Shown: piece by piece, positions 35,066 through 46,800 of the stretch
Position numbering within the stretch: the first letter of the stretch is position 1
Layout: each line of letters begins with the position of its first letter
NCBI GenBank assembly: GCA_030144725.1
Contig: JASKMD010000022.1
Location: forward strand, 1,124,996-1,188,995
Direction: 5' to 3'
From: Haematococcus lacustris
Lineage: Eukaryota; Chlorophyta; Chlorophyceae; Chlamydomonadales; Haematococcaceae
DNA length: 64,000 bases
The notes under the pieces: generated by a model
Seen by the model: only the letters and a program-made list of their open reading frames with translations
What the model was told of the DNA's origin: nothing
Databases searched by the model: none
Position numbers and translations under genes: made by a program

Positions 35066-35494
35066 ATGGCGAGTTTAGCAATAGCGGTATTAGCACCACC
35101 AGCGTTCACAGCTGAGCCTGCAGCATCCTTCCGCCTCACGGCGAGACCCTCCACAGCCCCGCCACCACCCCAGCAAACGGGAGTTCAGCGCACCTGTAGC
35201 ACACCAGCTATAGCTGCATCGTTGCACCACAACATTCCGCATTTGGGCGAGAACCTCCACAGCCCCGCCACCACCCCAGCCTTATGGGAGGACATTGCAG
35301 CTCACTACTGTGCCTTGAAACTGCAACCATCCTTTCACAACCTGCTCCTTGCAGAGTTGCATTGCACCCTGTACAAGGCAGAGAGCATAGCCCTCCAGAG
35401 CATAGCCAGCATCCCAATTGTAGCCAACCTTACACACACTATGCAGCGCATCATTTTCATCAACACGACCAGCTTGCTTAAGCAAAGCACATAG
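35066..35494 (+). CDS. Hypothetical 142-residue frame of the LTR element, copy 1
   Basis: ATG-initiated frame about 245 bp after LTR 1, starting MASLAIAVLAPPAFTAEPAA, Ala/Thr/Leu-rich. It resembles no Gag, protease or polymerase I know. The same frame recurs unchanged in the other two internal regions. It may be a relic or a fortuitous frame. Confidence 0.3.
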   Translation: MASLAIAVLAPPAFTAEPAASFRLTARPSTAPPPPQQTGVQRTCSTPAIAASLHHNIPHLGENLHSPATTPALWEDIAAHYCALKLQPSFHNLLLAELHCTLYKAESIALQSIASIPIVANLTHTMQRIIFINTTSLLKQST

Positions 35495-35734
35495 CCTACC
35501 ACCACCATGACTGCCACTCCACAACCTGTTTGCATTAACCACAGAGCTGGCGCAACACATCACATCGGTAGCACAGCACCATGCTTGCGTCAGCCTCACA
35601 GCGTGTTCATCTACAGCCTACACACCTGCTTTCCTTACAGAGAATAGGGCAACACCATACATCATGGCAGCTCACCCAACAGCCTGCCAATACACTCAAG
35701 CCGCATAGCTGCAATGCATGCGCACACACTTGCA

Positions 35735-35875
35735 GCCCAGGTGTCCCCTGAGGTAGCACACAATCAAGCAGCCCAGGTGTTCCCTGAGGTAGCGCACAAG
35801 CAAGCAGCCCAGGTGTCCCCTGAGGTAGCGCACAATCAAGCAGCCCAGGTGTCCCCTGAGGTAGCGCACAACGGC
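35735..35875 (+). repeat. 36-bp direct repeats inside the LTR element
   Basis: Four head-to-tail units with the core CAGGTGTCCCCTGAGGTAGC, repeated at 37947-38087 and 40159-40299 in the other internal regions. In frame they read AAQVSPEVAHNQ. Confidence 0.85.
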
Positions 35876-36669
35876 ACGGGGCAAAGCGATCATGCATTTG
35901 CCTAGGGTTGCAGCCTCCTTGCTGCTTCTCTCATGTTCACTCATGCATGGGCCACACACATTGCAGTCAGGCACAACAGCCTCTGCATATCGACAATCGG
36001 GTACATACGCCTAGGCTCTTGAGCTTCGCAACCTTGCACCTCACTTGACCTAAAGTGCACAGTACCAGCTTACCACGGCTGTACTGGCTGGCAAGCACGC
36101 CAGTGGCAACAGCAGAGCCGGGGGAGTTAGAGCATTCCCATGCGCACCGACCTGCAACACATGGGCATGAATGCAGCCAAGCACATGACCCCGCAACCAT
36201 CCACTCTGGTTAGGGACAAGGCATATTTCTGCTTATATCCCGCCAACTCTGTTCTAGCACTATGCAGCCAGCATGGATTGATCACCCATTGCAACCTGCG
36301 CTGAACACAGCTACCACACTTCGGTTTCTCGGTTTTTGACATGATGGTTTCTTCACCTGCCACCAGCTTTGGAGGAGGACGAGAACAAGACGAGATGAAG
36401 TCTACGACTTTGGTTTGATAGTTCCAGCATGGTTCGCATGGAGTTCACCGCATTGGATGTCTGTTGCATGTAGCTTTTCTTTGCATGGAGTTCTCTGCGT
36501 ACATTTGTCCGCACCGATTTGCATGTAGCGTTTGCTTTGCATGTAGCGTTGCTTTGTATGACTGAGTTTGCCTTCGCATGATTGCTTCTGCCGGCCTGTC
36601 CACTCAATGTTTGACTGCCTAAACCTTCATGATGAGCTCCGGGACGTAGCTCTTTGGAGTGGGGGAGAG

Positions 36670-37033
36670 TGCAACAGAGCTGTTTCGTAGCTAGGATGCA
36701 TGGTAGGATTTCCTGTTGTTCATGTGCATGCGATGATGTGCCGGGCCGGCTTTCACCGGGCTGTCAGGTGTCAACGTGCGTGTGACAAGGTGTGGATTTT
36801 TTACTTCTTAAGCTGAGCTTCTGTTCTGGTCTAGAGTCCCGTGGGGGAGGAGTTGAGATGGAGGACTGTACACTATGTAAGACACTACCACTCTACGCTA
36901 TTCGGAAGACGACGAGTATGTGAACAGCAGCAGCCACGGCAGTAGCTGCGAGTCGCCTGCAGTTCTGGCAGCTTTGGCAGCATTTCAAACCAGGACGCAG
37001 CATGCATACTAGCGAAGCAAGACAACTGTTACA
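36670..37033 (+). repeat. LTR 2
   Basis: Exactly 2212 bp after LTR 1 and apparently identical; preceded by the polypurine tract GGAGTGGGGGAGAG. Confidence 0.93.
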
Positions 37034-37277
37034 TTTGGTTTCCGTGGTCCGATCATCCCTGTGCAGACATACGAGACTGCTCGCATCATCGCGGAGGTCG
37101 CCCTTTATCGGCCATCCCGCAGCCCAACCCGCAGCTTTCAGCAGCGGAGATTTAGGACACCCTCTCTTGCGGAGTATCATCAGCACACCTGCTATCGCGG
37201 AGAACACCTTTCACCTGCGACTTGTCACCTGCAGCCTGTCACCTGCAGAGTCTTAGCCTGCCCGCAAGTGCATCAAC

Positions 37278-37706
37278 ATGGCGAGTTTAGCAATAGCGGT
37301 ATTAGCACCACCAGCGTTCACAGCTGAGCCTGCAGCATCCTTCCGCCTCACGGCGAGACCCTCCACAGCCCCGCCACCACCCCAGCAAACGGGAGTTCAG
37401 CGCACCTGTAGCACACCAGCTATAGCTGCATCGTTGCACCACAACATTCCGCATTTGGGCGAGAACCTCCACAGCCCCGCCACCACCCCAGCCTTATGGG
37501 AGGACATTGCAGCTCACTACTGTGCCTTGAAACTGCAACCATCCTTTCACAACCTGCTCCTTGCAGAGTTGCATTGCACCCTGTACAAGGCAGAGAGCAT
37601 AGCCCTCCAGAGCATAGCCAGCATCCCAATTGTAGCCAACCTTACACACACTATGCAGCGCATCATTTTCATCAACACGACCAGCTTGCTTAAGCAAAGC
37701 ACATAG
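37278..37706 (+). CDS. Hypothetical 142-residue frame of the LTR element, copy 2
   Basis: Same frame and sequence as at 35066-35494, in internal region 2. Its identity reflects recent duplication, not selection. Confidence 0.3.
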   Translation: MASLAIAVLAPPAFTAEPAASFRLTARPSTAPPPPQQTGVQRTCSTPAIAASLHHNIPHLGENLHSPATTPALWEDIAAHYCALKLQPSFHNLLLAELHCTLYKAESIALQSIASIPIVANLTHTMQRIIFINTTSLLKQST

Positions 37707-38881
37707 CCTACCACCACCATGACTGCCACTCCACAACCTGTTTGCATTAACCACAGAGCTGGCGCAACACATCACATCGGTAGCACAGCACCATGCTTGC
37801 GTCAGCCTCACAGCGTGTTCATCTACAGCCTACACACCTGCTTTCCTTACAGAGAATAGGGCAACACCATACATCATGGCAGCTCACCCAGCAGCCTGCC
37901 AATACACTCAAGCCGCATAGCTGCAATGCATGCGCACACACTTGCAGCCCAGGTGTCCCCTGAGGTAGCACACAATCAAGCAGCCCAGGTGTTCCCTGAG
38001 GTAGCGCACAAGCAAGCAGCCCAGGTGTCCCCTGAGGTAGCGCACAATCAAGCAGCCCAGGTGTCCCCTGAGGTAGCGCACAACGGCACGGGGCAAAGCG
38101 ATCATGCATTTGCCTAGGGTTGCAGCCTCCTTGCTGCTTCTCTCATGTTCACTCATGCATGGGCCACACACATTGCAGTCAGGCACAACAGCCTCTGCAT
38201 ATCGACAATCGGGTACATACGCCTAGGCTCTTGAGCTTCGCAACCTTGCACCTCACTTGACCTAAAGTGCACAGTACCAGCTTACCACGGCTGTACTGGC
38301 TGGCAAGCACGCCAGTGGCAACAGCAGAGCCGGGGGAGTTAGAGCATTCCCATGCGCACCGACCTACAACACATGGGCATGAATGCAGCCAAGCACATGA
38401 CCCCGCAACCATCCACTCTGGTTAGGGACAAGGCATATTTCTGCTTATATCCCGCCAACTCTGTTCTAGCACTATGCAGCCAGCATGGATTGATCACCCA
38501 TTGCAACCTGCGCTGAACACAGCTACCACACTTCGGTTTCTCGGTTTTTGACATGATGGTTTCTTCACCTGCCACCAGCTTTGGAGGAGGACGAGAACAA
38601 GACGAGATGAAGTCTACGACTTTGGTTTGATAGTTCCAGCATGGTTCGCATGGAGTTCACCGCATTGGATGTCTGTTGCATGTAGCTTTTCTTTGCATGG
38701 AGTTCTCTGCGTACATTTGTCCGCACCGATTTGCATGTAGCGTTTGCTTTGCATGTAGCGTTGCTTTGTATGACTGAGTTTGCCTTCGCATGATTGCTTC
38801 TGCCGGCCTGTCCACTCAATGTTTGACTGCCTAAACCTTCATGATGAGCTCCGGGACGTAGCTCTTTGGAGTGGGGGAGAG

Positions 38882-39245
38882 TGCAACAGAGCTGTTTCGT
38901 AGCTAGGATGCATGGTAGGATTTCCTGTTGTTCATGTGCATGCGATGATGTGCCGGGCCGGCTTTCACCGGGCTGTCAGGTGTCAACGTGCGTGTGACAA
39001 GGTGTGGATTTTTTACTTCTTAAGCTGAGCTTCTGTTCTGGTCTAGAGTCCCGTGGGGGAGGAGTTGAGATGGAGGACTGTACACTATGTAAGACACTAC
39101 CACTCTACGCTATTCGGAAGACGACGAGTATGTGAACAGCAGCAGCCACGGCAGTAGCTGCGAGTCGCCTGCAGTTCTGGCAGCTTTGGCAGCATTTCAA
39201 ACCAGGACGCAGCATGCATACTAGCGAAGCAAGACAACTGTTACA
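38882..39245 (+). repeat. LTR 3
   Basis: Exactly 2212 bp after LTR 2 and apparently identical to it. Confidence 0.93.
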
Positions 39246-39489
39246 TTTGGTTTCCGTGGTCCGATCATCCCTGTGCAGACATACGAGACTGCTCGCATCA
39301 TCGCGGAGGTCGCCCTTTATCGGCCATCCCGCAGCCCAACCCGCAGCTTTCAGCAGCGGAGATTTAGGACACCCTCTCTTGCGGAGTATCATCAGCACAC
39401 CTGCTATCGCGGAGAACACCTTTCACCTGCGACTTGTCACCTGCAGCCTGTCACCTGCAGAGTCTTAGCCTGCCCGCAAGTGCATCAAC

Positions 39490-39918
39490 ATGGCGAGTTT
39501 AGCAATAGCGGTATTAGCACCACCAGCGTTCACAGCTGAGCCTGCAGCATCCTTCCGCCTCACGGCGAGACCCTCCACAGCCCCGCCACCACCCCAGCAA
39601 ACGGGAGTTCAGCGCACCTGTAGCACACCAGCTATAGCTGCATCGTTGCACCACAACATTCCGCATTTGGGCGAGAACCTCCACAGCCCCGCCACCACCC
39701 CAGCCTTATGGGAGGACATTGCAGCTCACTACTGTGCCTTGAAACTGCAACCATCCTTTCACAACCTGCTCCTTGCAGAGTTGCATTGCACCCTGTACAA
39801 GGCAGAGAGCATAGCCCTCCAGAGCATAGCCAGCATCCCAATTGTAGCCAACCTTACACACACTATGCAGCGCATCATTTTCATCAACACGACCAGCTTG
39901 CTTAAGCAAAGCACATAG
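39490..39918 (+). CDS. Hypothetical 142-residue frame of the LTR element, copy 3
   Basis: Same frame and sequence as at 35066-35494, in internal region 3, upstream of the nested pogo-like insertion. Confidence 0.3.
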   Translation: MASLAIAVLAPPAFTAEPAASFRLTARPSTAPPPPQQTGVQRTCSTPAIAASLHHNIPHLGENLHSPATTPALWEDIAAHYCALKLQPSFHNLLLAELHCTLYKAESIALQSIASIPIVANLTHTMQRIIFINTTSLLKQST

Positions 39919-40636
39919 CCTACCACCACCATGACTGCCACTCCACAACCTGTTTGCATTAACCACAGAGCTGGCGCAACACATCACATCGGTAGCACAG
40001 CACCATGCTTGCGTCAGCCTCACAGCGTGTTCATCTACAGCCTACACACCTGCTTTCCTTACAGAGAATAGGGCAACACCATACATCATGGCAGCTCACC
40101 CAGCAGCCTGCCAATACACTCAAGCCGCATAGCTGCAATGCATGCGCACACACTTGCAGCCCAGGTGTCCCCTGAGGTAGCACACAATCAAGCAGCCCAG
40201 GTGTTCCCTGAGGTAGCGCACAAGCAAGCAGCCCAGGTGTCCCCTGAGGTAGCGCACAATCAAGCAGCCCAGGTGTCCCCTGAGGTAGCGCACAACGGCA
40301 CGGGGCAAAGCGATCATGCATTTGCCTAGGGTTGCAGCCTCCTTGCTGCTTCTCTCATGTTCACTCATGCATGGGCCACACACATTGCAGTCAGGCACAA
40401 CAGCCTCTGCATATCGACAATCGGGTACATACGCCTAGGCTCTTGAGCTTCGCAACCTTGCACCTCACTTGACCTAAAGTGCACAGTACCAGCTTACCAC
40501 GGCTGTACTGGCTGGCAAGCACGCCAGTGGCAACAGCAGAGCCGGGGGAGTTAGAGCATTCCCATGCGCACCGACCTACAACACATGGGCATGAATGCAG
40601 CCAAGCACATGACCCCGCAACCATCCACTCTGGTTA

Positions 40637-41848
40637 CACAGAGAGTTGCCTAATTCTGGCCACTTTTTTGCAGAAATCGTAATAACTACTCCATCACTGC
40701 ATCAAACCAAATGCTGCTCACAACATTGAGTGAGGCTTTAAGCCTGCTGCTCATCAATTGGAGACTGAAGCTTGATCTCAATAAGCTTGCAACGTTACAG
40801 CCCAAAATCTGACATACCCCCCCAGAAAGGGGATTTTGAAACTAAGTGTACCTATATCTGGCCACTGGAATTGCACCCAACTTCAACTGAAAGTACACTC
40901 TGCCACTTCAGGCATGGAATCACCGGGGGTTTGATCACCAAATGCAATGGAAACGGCAAATGAAAAGTTTGTGGTGACTCACATGTTCAACCTTAACCAT
41001 GCCCCCCCCCCCCTTCATGTGAGCCCCCCTTCCACGCTTTGCCGCCCTCATGGAAACCTGCTCTTCCAGCTCCTGCCTGTTGTAGATTTGATCCACTGCT
41101 CGGAAATATAGAGCTGGTTGCTCCTCTGCTGAGCGCTGAATAGCTGCCTCCATCATGTCGTTGCTCACAACTAGGCGCTTCCATGGTGCTAGGGTCACCT
41201 TGCCCTTGCCTGACTGAATGGAGGCTTTTGCGGCTGCCAGCAGCTGATCCTTGCTGGGGGGAAAAAGGCCCGTCTTGGCAAATGCACGCTTCGATGGTTC
41301 CTTGCTGAGCCCCACTGAGAAGTGGAGAGCTGAGTCGATCAAGCTGATGCGTTGGGACAGTGTGGGCCGGAAACCACCACTCCCATGGTTGGCCTTCACA
41401 CTGCTAAATAAGCTTCCCATGGTTGGCCTTCACACTGCTAAATAAGCAAGGGCCAAGGATTGAGCTCTGCAAGAAGAAAAATCAGATCCTGCTACATGAG
41501 AAATTTTTAAGCCCAATGCGGAAAGCGCTGCCGCATTGCAGCCGCATGTTTAACCGAGCGCGCTTGTTGTGCCATCTGTGTTACCTACCAAGGTATTAGG
41601 AAGCGTTGAGGAAGGTTCCTGAAACGCTCCCTGTAGACGCGGCCGGGCCTTAACTCCGGATGCGGGTAAACCCGGCGGACCCGGCAGTGTCGAGATCTCG
41701 CATCCCACCCCGCGCCAACGTGACGCGACCCGACAACCACCCTAGCCACTACCTAACGACGCGATGCGCAGAAGAAAAACGGGGGCGTTCGGTGAAGAAA
41801 CAAGAGAACACGAGATATGGGGTGGCCAGAATTAGGCAACTCTCTGTG
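40637..41848 (-). mobile_element. Pogo/Tc1-mariner-like DNA transposon B, nested in the third LTR internal region
   Basis: 1212 bp with perfect 27-bp terminal inverted repeats (40637-40663 and 41822-41848, beginning CACAGAGAGTTGCC), flanked by TA (40635-40636, 41849-41850). The two uninterrupted internal regions supply the empty site: CTCTGGTTAGGGACAAGG at about 36204 and 38416, with a single TA. The interior aligns by eye with element A over the C-terminal transposase part and the non-coding ends. The N-terminal DNA-binding part kept in A is deleted here. It must have inserted after the array formed, or at least after this internal region existed. Confidence 0.95.
40935..41420 (-). pseudogene. 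Pogo-like transposase C-terminal fragment
   Basis: The frame from ATG 41420 reads RPTLSQRISLIDSALHFSV, then [19 protein letters not shown], and ends in a Lys/Arg/Gly-rich tail. The block around AFxKTGLFP corresponds to the region after the DDE domain in pogo-type transposases. The same residues are recoverable, with breaks, from element A at about 3850-4190. No catalytic residues remain. Confidence 0.55.
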
Positions 41849-42307
41849 TAGGGACAAGGCATATTTCTGCTTATATCCCGCCAACTCTGTTCTAGCACTA
41901 TGCAGCCAGCATGGATTGATCACCCATTGCAACCTGCGCTGAACACAGCTACCACACTTCGGTTTCTCGGTTTTTGACATGATGGTTTCTTCACCTGCCA
42001 CCAGCTTTGGAGGAGGACGAGAACAAGACGAGATGAAGTCTACGACTTTGGTTTGATAGTTCCAGCATGGTTCGCATGGAGTTCACCGCATTGGATGTCT
42101 GTTGCATGTAGCTTTTCTTTGCATGGAGTTCTCTGCGTACATTTGTCCGCACCGATTTGCATGTAGCGTTTGCTTTGCATGTAGCGTTGCTTTGTATGAC
42201 TGAGTTTGCCTTCGCATGATTGCTTCTGCCGGCCTGTCCACTCAATGTTTGACTGCCTAAACCTTCATGATGAGCTCCGGGACGTAGCTCTTTGGAGTGG
42301 GGGAGAG

Positions 42308-42671
42308 TGCAACAGAGCTGTTTCGTAGCTAGGATGCATGGTAGGATTTCCTGTTGTTCATGTGCATGCGATGATGTGCCGGGCCGGCTTTCACCGGGCT
42401 GTCAGGTGTCAACGTGCGTGTGACAAGGTGTGGGTTTTTTACTTCTTAAGCTGAGCTTCTGTTCTGGTCTAGAGTCCCGTGGGGGAGGAGTTGAGATGGA
42501 GGACTGTACACTATGTAAGACACTACCACTCTACGCTATTCGGAAGACGACGAGTATGTGAACAGCAGCAGCCACGGCAGTAGCTGCGAGTCGCCTGCAG
42601 TTCTGGCAGCTTTGGCAGCATTTCAAACCAGGACGCAGCATGCATACTAGCGAAGCAAGACAACTGTTACA
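42308..42671 (+). repeat. LTR 4
   Basis: Same 364-bp unit with one A-to-G change in the GTGTGGATTTTTT segment (GTGTGGGTTTTTT here). Followed by GTAGG, which closes the target duplication. Confidence 0.93.
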
Positions 42672-42676
42672 GTAGG

Positions 42677-43878
42677 GCTAGGTGGACTGGGGTGCCTACT
42701 CATCATACACCTGCAGCCAACAATTGATGTGCCTTTGGAGTGGTCCCAATCATCGTGCGTTAATCCAATATCTATGTTTCTTTGTTCTGGTGATGCATGT
42801 AAGAGTCATCTTGGACAAGAGTGTATGGAGTTTGGCTGGAGCTCAGCGGCGGTGGCAAAAAGCAGCAAAGATGTTGAGGGGTGGGTGGGTTTGCTAGCCT
42901 GGCGCCCACCATTATAGCGATGTAGCGCTGCCGTAAACACTCAAGGGAATCCTCACATCCTCGCCAAGCGGCCTGCACCATTAGGAAGCTCGCGCAGCCA
43001 TGTTTGCCGGACTTCGGTGGTGTGCGCCACCGACATGTCGAGCATCGCTAACGGATAGCAAAAAACGTAGCTAACACGTAGCTAAAACGTACCAGTGTAG
43101 CTAACCACGGTCTGTGATTGGGACACATCCGGGGTCACATGTAGCTGCCCGCATCGAATGACTCCGATGGGAAATTCAGTCTTACATTAAACGCGCAATA
43201 TCGCAGTGCAGCAGACGCAGCAAATGTTACATCAAATGATGTAGTAGGTGGGCTACAGTCGCATGAAGATTACCAACCCCATGTTGGGAACGCCTGAGCT
43301 GTAGGGAAGTTGAGTTGTTAGTTAGCCGGCTGTGTATCGTCATGTGAACCTGGTAATCCTTACCATCCCTGCACCAACTTTTGTACGGTAACAATGGCAC
43401 AAGTTACAGGCCACGGAGGGCGTTGTCTCAACTCCTGAACCCCACAGCCCTCATGCTACACCAAAATAAAGCAAGAGTTGGAATCGAACCTGGCTGCGAG
43501 CTCATCATTGTAAAGGCTACCGACAGTGGGCCTAATGCTCACTTCAGCTCGGCCTTCTGGTGTGTGTGCCTGTGCCAGTGCCAGTGCCCACGGACGTTGT
43601 CTCAACTTTGCGAGGCGCGCATCGCCATTGCGGGTCGTCGCACCAGCACTCGGAGCGCAGACCCCTCCGCCGAGGTGTGCAGTAACATGATGCGTAGCCC
43701 GCCACCGAGCATGCGACTACACTGTATTTATTACACGATTATGTTTCACTGGGGCAACTCCTGAACCCCACAGCCCTCATGCTACACCCTCATGTTTCAC
43801 TGGGGCAAGGGGCCAAGGGGGTTGCGGAAGGGGCATCGCCAATGACCTAAGCAGCGGCACAGGGCCACATGTAATGTT
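42677..43878. other. Spacer between the LTR array and the DUF1995 gene
   Basis: It contains the second copy of the B-box-bearing repeat (43452-43494). A shared block CCCACAGCCCTCATGCTACA occurs at about 43440 and again at about 43768. No gene is recognised; the 5' exon(s) of the DUF1995 gene may lie here. Confidence 0.4.
43452..43494 (-). repeat. Dispersed repeat with a tRNA B-box-like core (copy 2)
   Basis: About 42 bases identical to 28782-28826, including GGTTCGATTCC on the minus strand. Flanking sequence differs between copies after the Box-B side. Confidence 0.55.
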
Positions 43879-46800
43879 TTGGAGTGCCCTACTCACCGAC
43901 ACTTACTCCGACCTGCTCGTCGAAGGACTTGCTCCGAGGCAGTGGTGCAGGCGCGAGGCGCATTGAGGTCAGGCGGACTGCAGGCTGTGGCGGGCCAGGT
44001 GTTCCCTGCCTGTTTGCATGCCTGCACTCATCCCTGCCCGTGCCCGTCACCGTCACGTGCCAAGCCCTCATGGCCAGCAGCATTTGCTCATTGCCCTGTG
44101 GTTTGGATGACCATGATAAATCACCAGTGAGGGCATGGCAGCAATATGTTTGCATTGCTGCTGGTGTGCACATGGCAGGGCCTTCAGAGAAGCTCAGCTG
44201 GCCGGTCTGTTGGCGCCCCAGAGCCTACAACTTCACAGCTCACCTGTACCCTTGCCGCTTAACAGCAGTAGCAGCAGCAGCGGCAGCAGCGCAGCACAGC
44301 CTGGCGCAGCTGCTGGCCCCGGCTGGCTGGGCTGGTTAGGCGGAGGCGGAGGGGGCGAGAGGCGGGAGCAGGCTGAGCAAGGGGTCCTTGCAGGGCAAGC
44401 GGCTGCCCAGTGGTGGCTGTCTGTAGAGCTGCCCTTGCCCGTGGATCGCACCAACTTCTTATCCTCTCAGGCAGGTGAGGCACAGGCCACACCCCCTCAC
44501 ATTCCATACCCTCATACTCCATACCCTCACACATCACACCCTCGCAGACCACACCCACACACATCACACTCTCACACGACACACCCTTACACACCACACC
44601 CTCACGCATCACATGCCATACCCTCACACATCACACACTGCCTGGCTGGCCGTGCAGAACGTGAGATGCAAGACTTGATTTACGCTCTTGATGAGGGCGA
44701 CTGGTGAGCTGCCTTTCTCCAGCCAGCGTTTCAGGCTGTCAAGGCTCACCAGTCAGGGGGCCTCGGCACTACTGATGTGTGGACATGAACCCGGCGCACA
44801 CGTTCCTTACGCCTGCGCCTGCGCCTGGGCCTGGGCCTGGGCCTGGGCCTGGGCCTGGGCCTGGGCCTGGGCCTGGGCCTGGGCCTGCGCCTGCGCCTGG
44901 GCCTGCGCCTGCGCCTGGGCCTGGGCCTGCGCCTGGGCCTGGGCCTGCGCCTGGGCCTGGGCCTGGGCCTGGGCCTGCGCCTGGGCCTGGGCCTGGGCCT
45001 GGGCCTGGGCCTGGGCCTGCGCCTGGGCCCAAGCCTGAGAGCCGTTTGGCATGTGCCGCCACCCATAGTGACCGCACACGTCATCACGCTATCACCAATC
45101 ATGAGGGCAGGCAGGCGGAGAGGGGAAGGGGGAGGGATGTGTGCTCCTGCACGCACCTGTGTGCACCTGTGTGTACCTGCGCATGTGCGCCTGAGTGAGA
45201 TGTTGAGTAGCTGACTATCTCGTGCAGGCCAGGTGGCATGCAGCAGCGCTTCCGTGCCCTCAGGCCTCTGGTGGACAAGCTGCTGGAAGGGTAGGTCGCT
45301 TCTGCATGTTGCGTCCTTTCTGCTGCTGCTGTCCATACGTTGCATACGTTCATACGTTGCACATGCACACTGAATGCATAAAGGTGTGACATGCTGCAAA
45401 GACCGACAATTCCTGGCAGAGCAAAATACATCAGGCAGCGACTTGAGCTTAATGGTCAGCAAATGGCTGTACCGCACAACCACCAGCGCGCCATCAAGAT
45501 GCACACAATCCCTGGACATAAGCAGGCAAATGAGAAGGCAGGCCAAGAGGCACTGTCATACCCACCTGTAGCTTTGATCTTGACCTTGGCCTCCACCTTG
45601 ACCCTCTGTGACCTACCACCTGACCTGACATGACTCTTCTCATCCCTCTCCCTGTTGGATTGCCCCACTTTTCGTGCCCTTTGGTCGGAGTGCCCTTTGG
45701 TCGTTTCAAAATGTCCCAACTTAGGTGCTTATCTGTGTATGGGGGAGGAGGGGACCTTGTCTTACCCTTAGGATTAGATGTGTGTGTATATCAAGTGCTT
45801 CACTCTAGGCTGCTGAGGGGTAGGATATGGGGGAGGAGGGGACCTTGTGTTATCCCTATGACTATCCCTGTTCTAGTACCAAACACCAGCAAGGGCACTA
45901 GCAAGTATTCGAGACCTGGTCCCTGTCAGCATGTCGGCATCACATCCACTAAACATGGGGTTAGTCAAACCAAAATGAAACCAAGCTTGGCAGCAGTAGC
46001 AGCAGTAGCAGCAGCACCACCACCCCAAGCAGCAACATGTATGTCATGTCCAGTGCTTCCTGCCTGGCTGCCTGCCTGCCTGCCTGGCTCACCACCACCA
46101 TTAGCACTGGCACTGTTATAGCAGCAAATATTTTATATATTTTCTCCCCCTTGACTGTCTGGGCTTCATCCAGTAGCTGGTCCTTAGGCTCTTACCCGCC
46201 TGTCTGTCCTACCCCCTCACCCTCATCACCCTCATCATTGCAAACTCTGGCCCAACTCTGGCGGAGCTAGCTGCTCCCACTTTGCAGCCTCGGTAAACCG
46301 ACCCGAGTTATGAAAAAAATGTATGCCTATATGTCTCCCCAAACCTCAGATACAACACTGCAAACTCCCTCTGCCCAACACCCTCTCTGTTGCTCTCATC
46401 TCATCTCAAGGCCCCTCTCACGCCGTGGCTGTTGACCTCCAAGCCCCTTTATACTGCTCCTACCCCCCCACACCTTCCCTACACCTTCCTCCCCCACTTT
46501 CATTTTCTTCCCACCCTTGCTTCTTGCTCTTGCCCCTCACCACCTCCCCTCCATCTCCCGCTGCTCCACCCACCGCCCGAGTCCTCAACCCCTCTACTTA
46601 CAATGGCAAACTCCAGCCCTAGGCCTACCCATACCCACCTCCCTCAGCCTCCGCCGCCGCCCAGCCAGCCCCTTTCCCCACAGCAGCCTGCACCGCACCC
46701 CGACCTGACCAGGGCAGCAGCACTAAGCCAGACAGCCACTGCAAGCTCGAGTGACACAGGCCTACCCACATCCACACCCCTCCCATAGCTGGCAACTCTT

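Larger units (their letters stand above)
34458..42671 (+). mobile_element. Fused LTR retroelement array: LTR-int-LTR-int-LTR-int-LTR
   Basis: Four 364-bp LTRs alternate with three 1848-bp internal regions; the third is enlarged by a nested transposon. Each LTR begins TGCAACAG and ends CTGTTACA, the TG...CA form with short inverted ends. Each downstream LTR is preceded by a purine-rich tract (GGAGTGGGGGAGAG), as expected for the plus-strand primer. A TGG that could begin a primer-binding site lies 3 bases after each upstream LTR, but I could not name the tRNA. The whole array is flanked by GTAGG on both sides (34453-34457, 42672-42676), a 5-bp target duplication. Internal regions 2 and 3 appear identical outside the insertion, and region 1 differs at two bases that I noticed. 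No reverse transcriptase, integrase or protease is visible, so the element is non-autonomous. Orientation is set by the polypurine tract. Confidence 0.93.

Noticed and set aside
35735..35875. Four 36-bp direct repeats resembling a CRISPR array
   Set aside because: Units are directly adjacent without spacers, occur identically in all three LTR internal regions, and the DNA is eukaryotic.
44746..45546. Long Arg-Pro-rich frame on the minus strand
   Set aside because: It is generated by the CCTGGG array and repeat X in DUF1995 introns, opposite to the gene.
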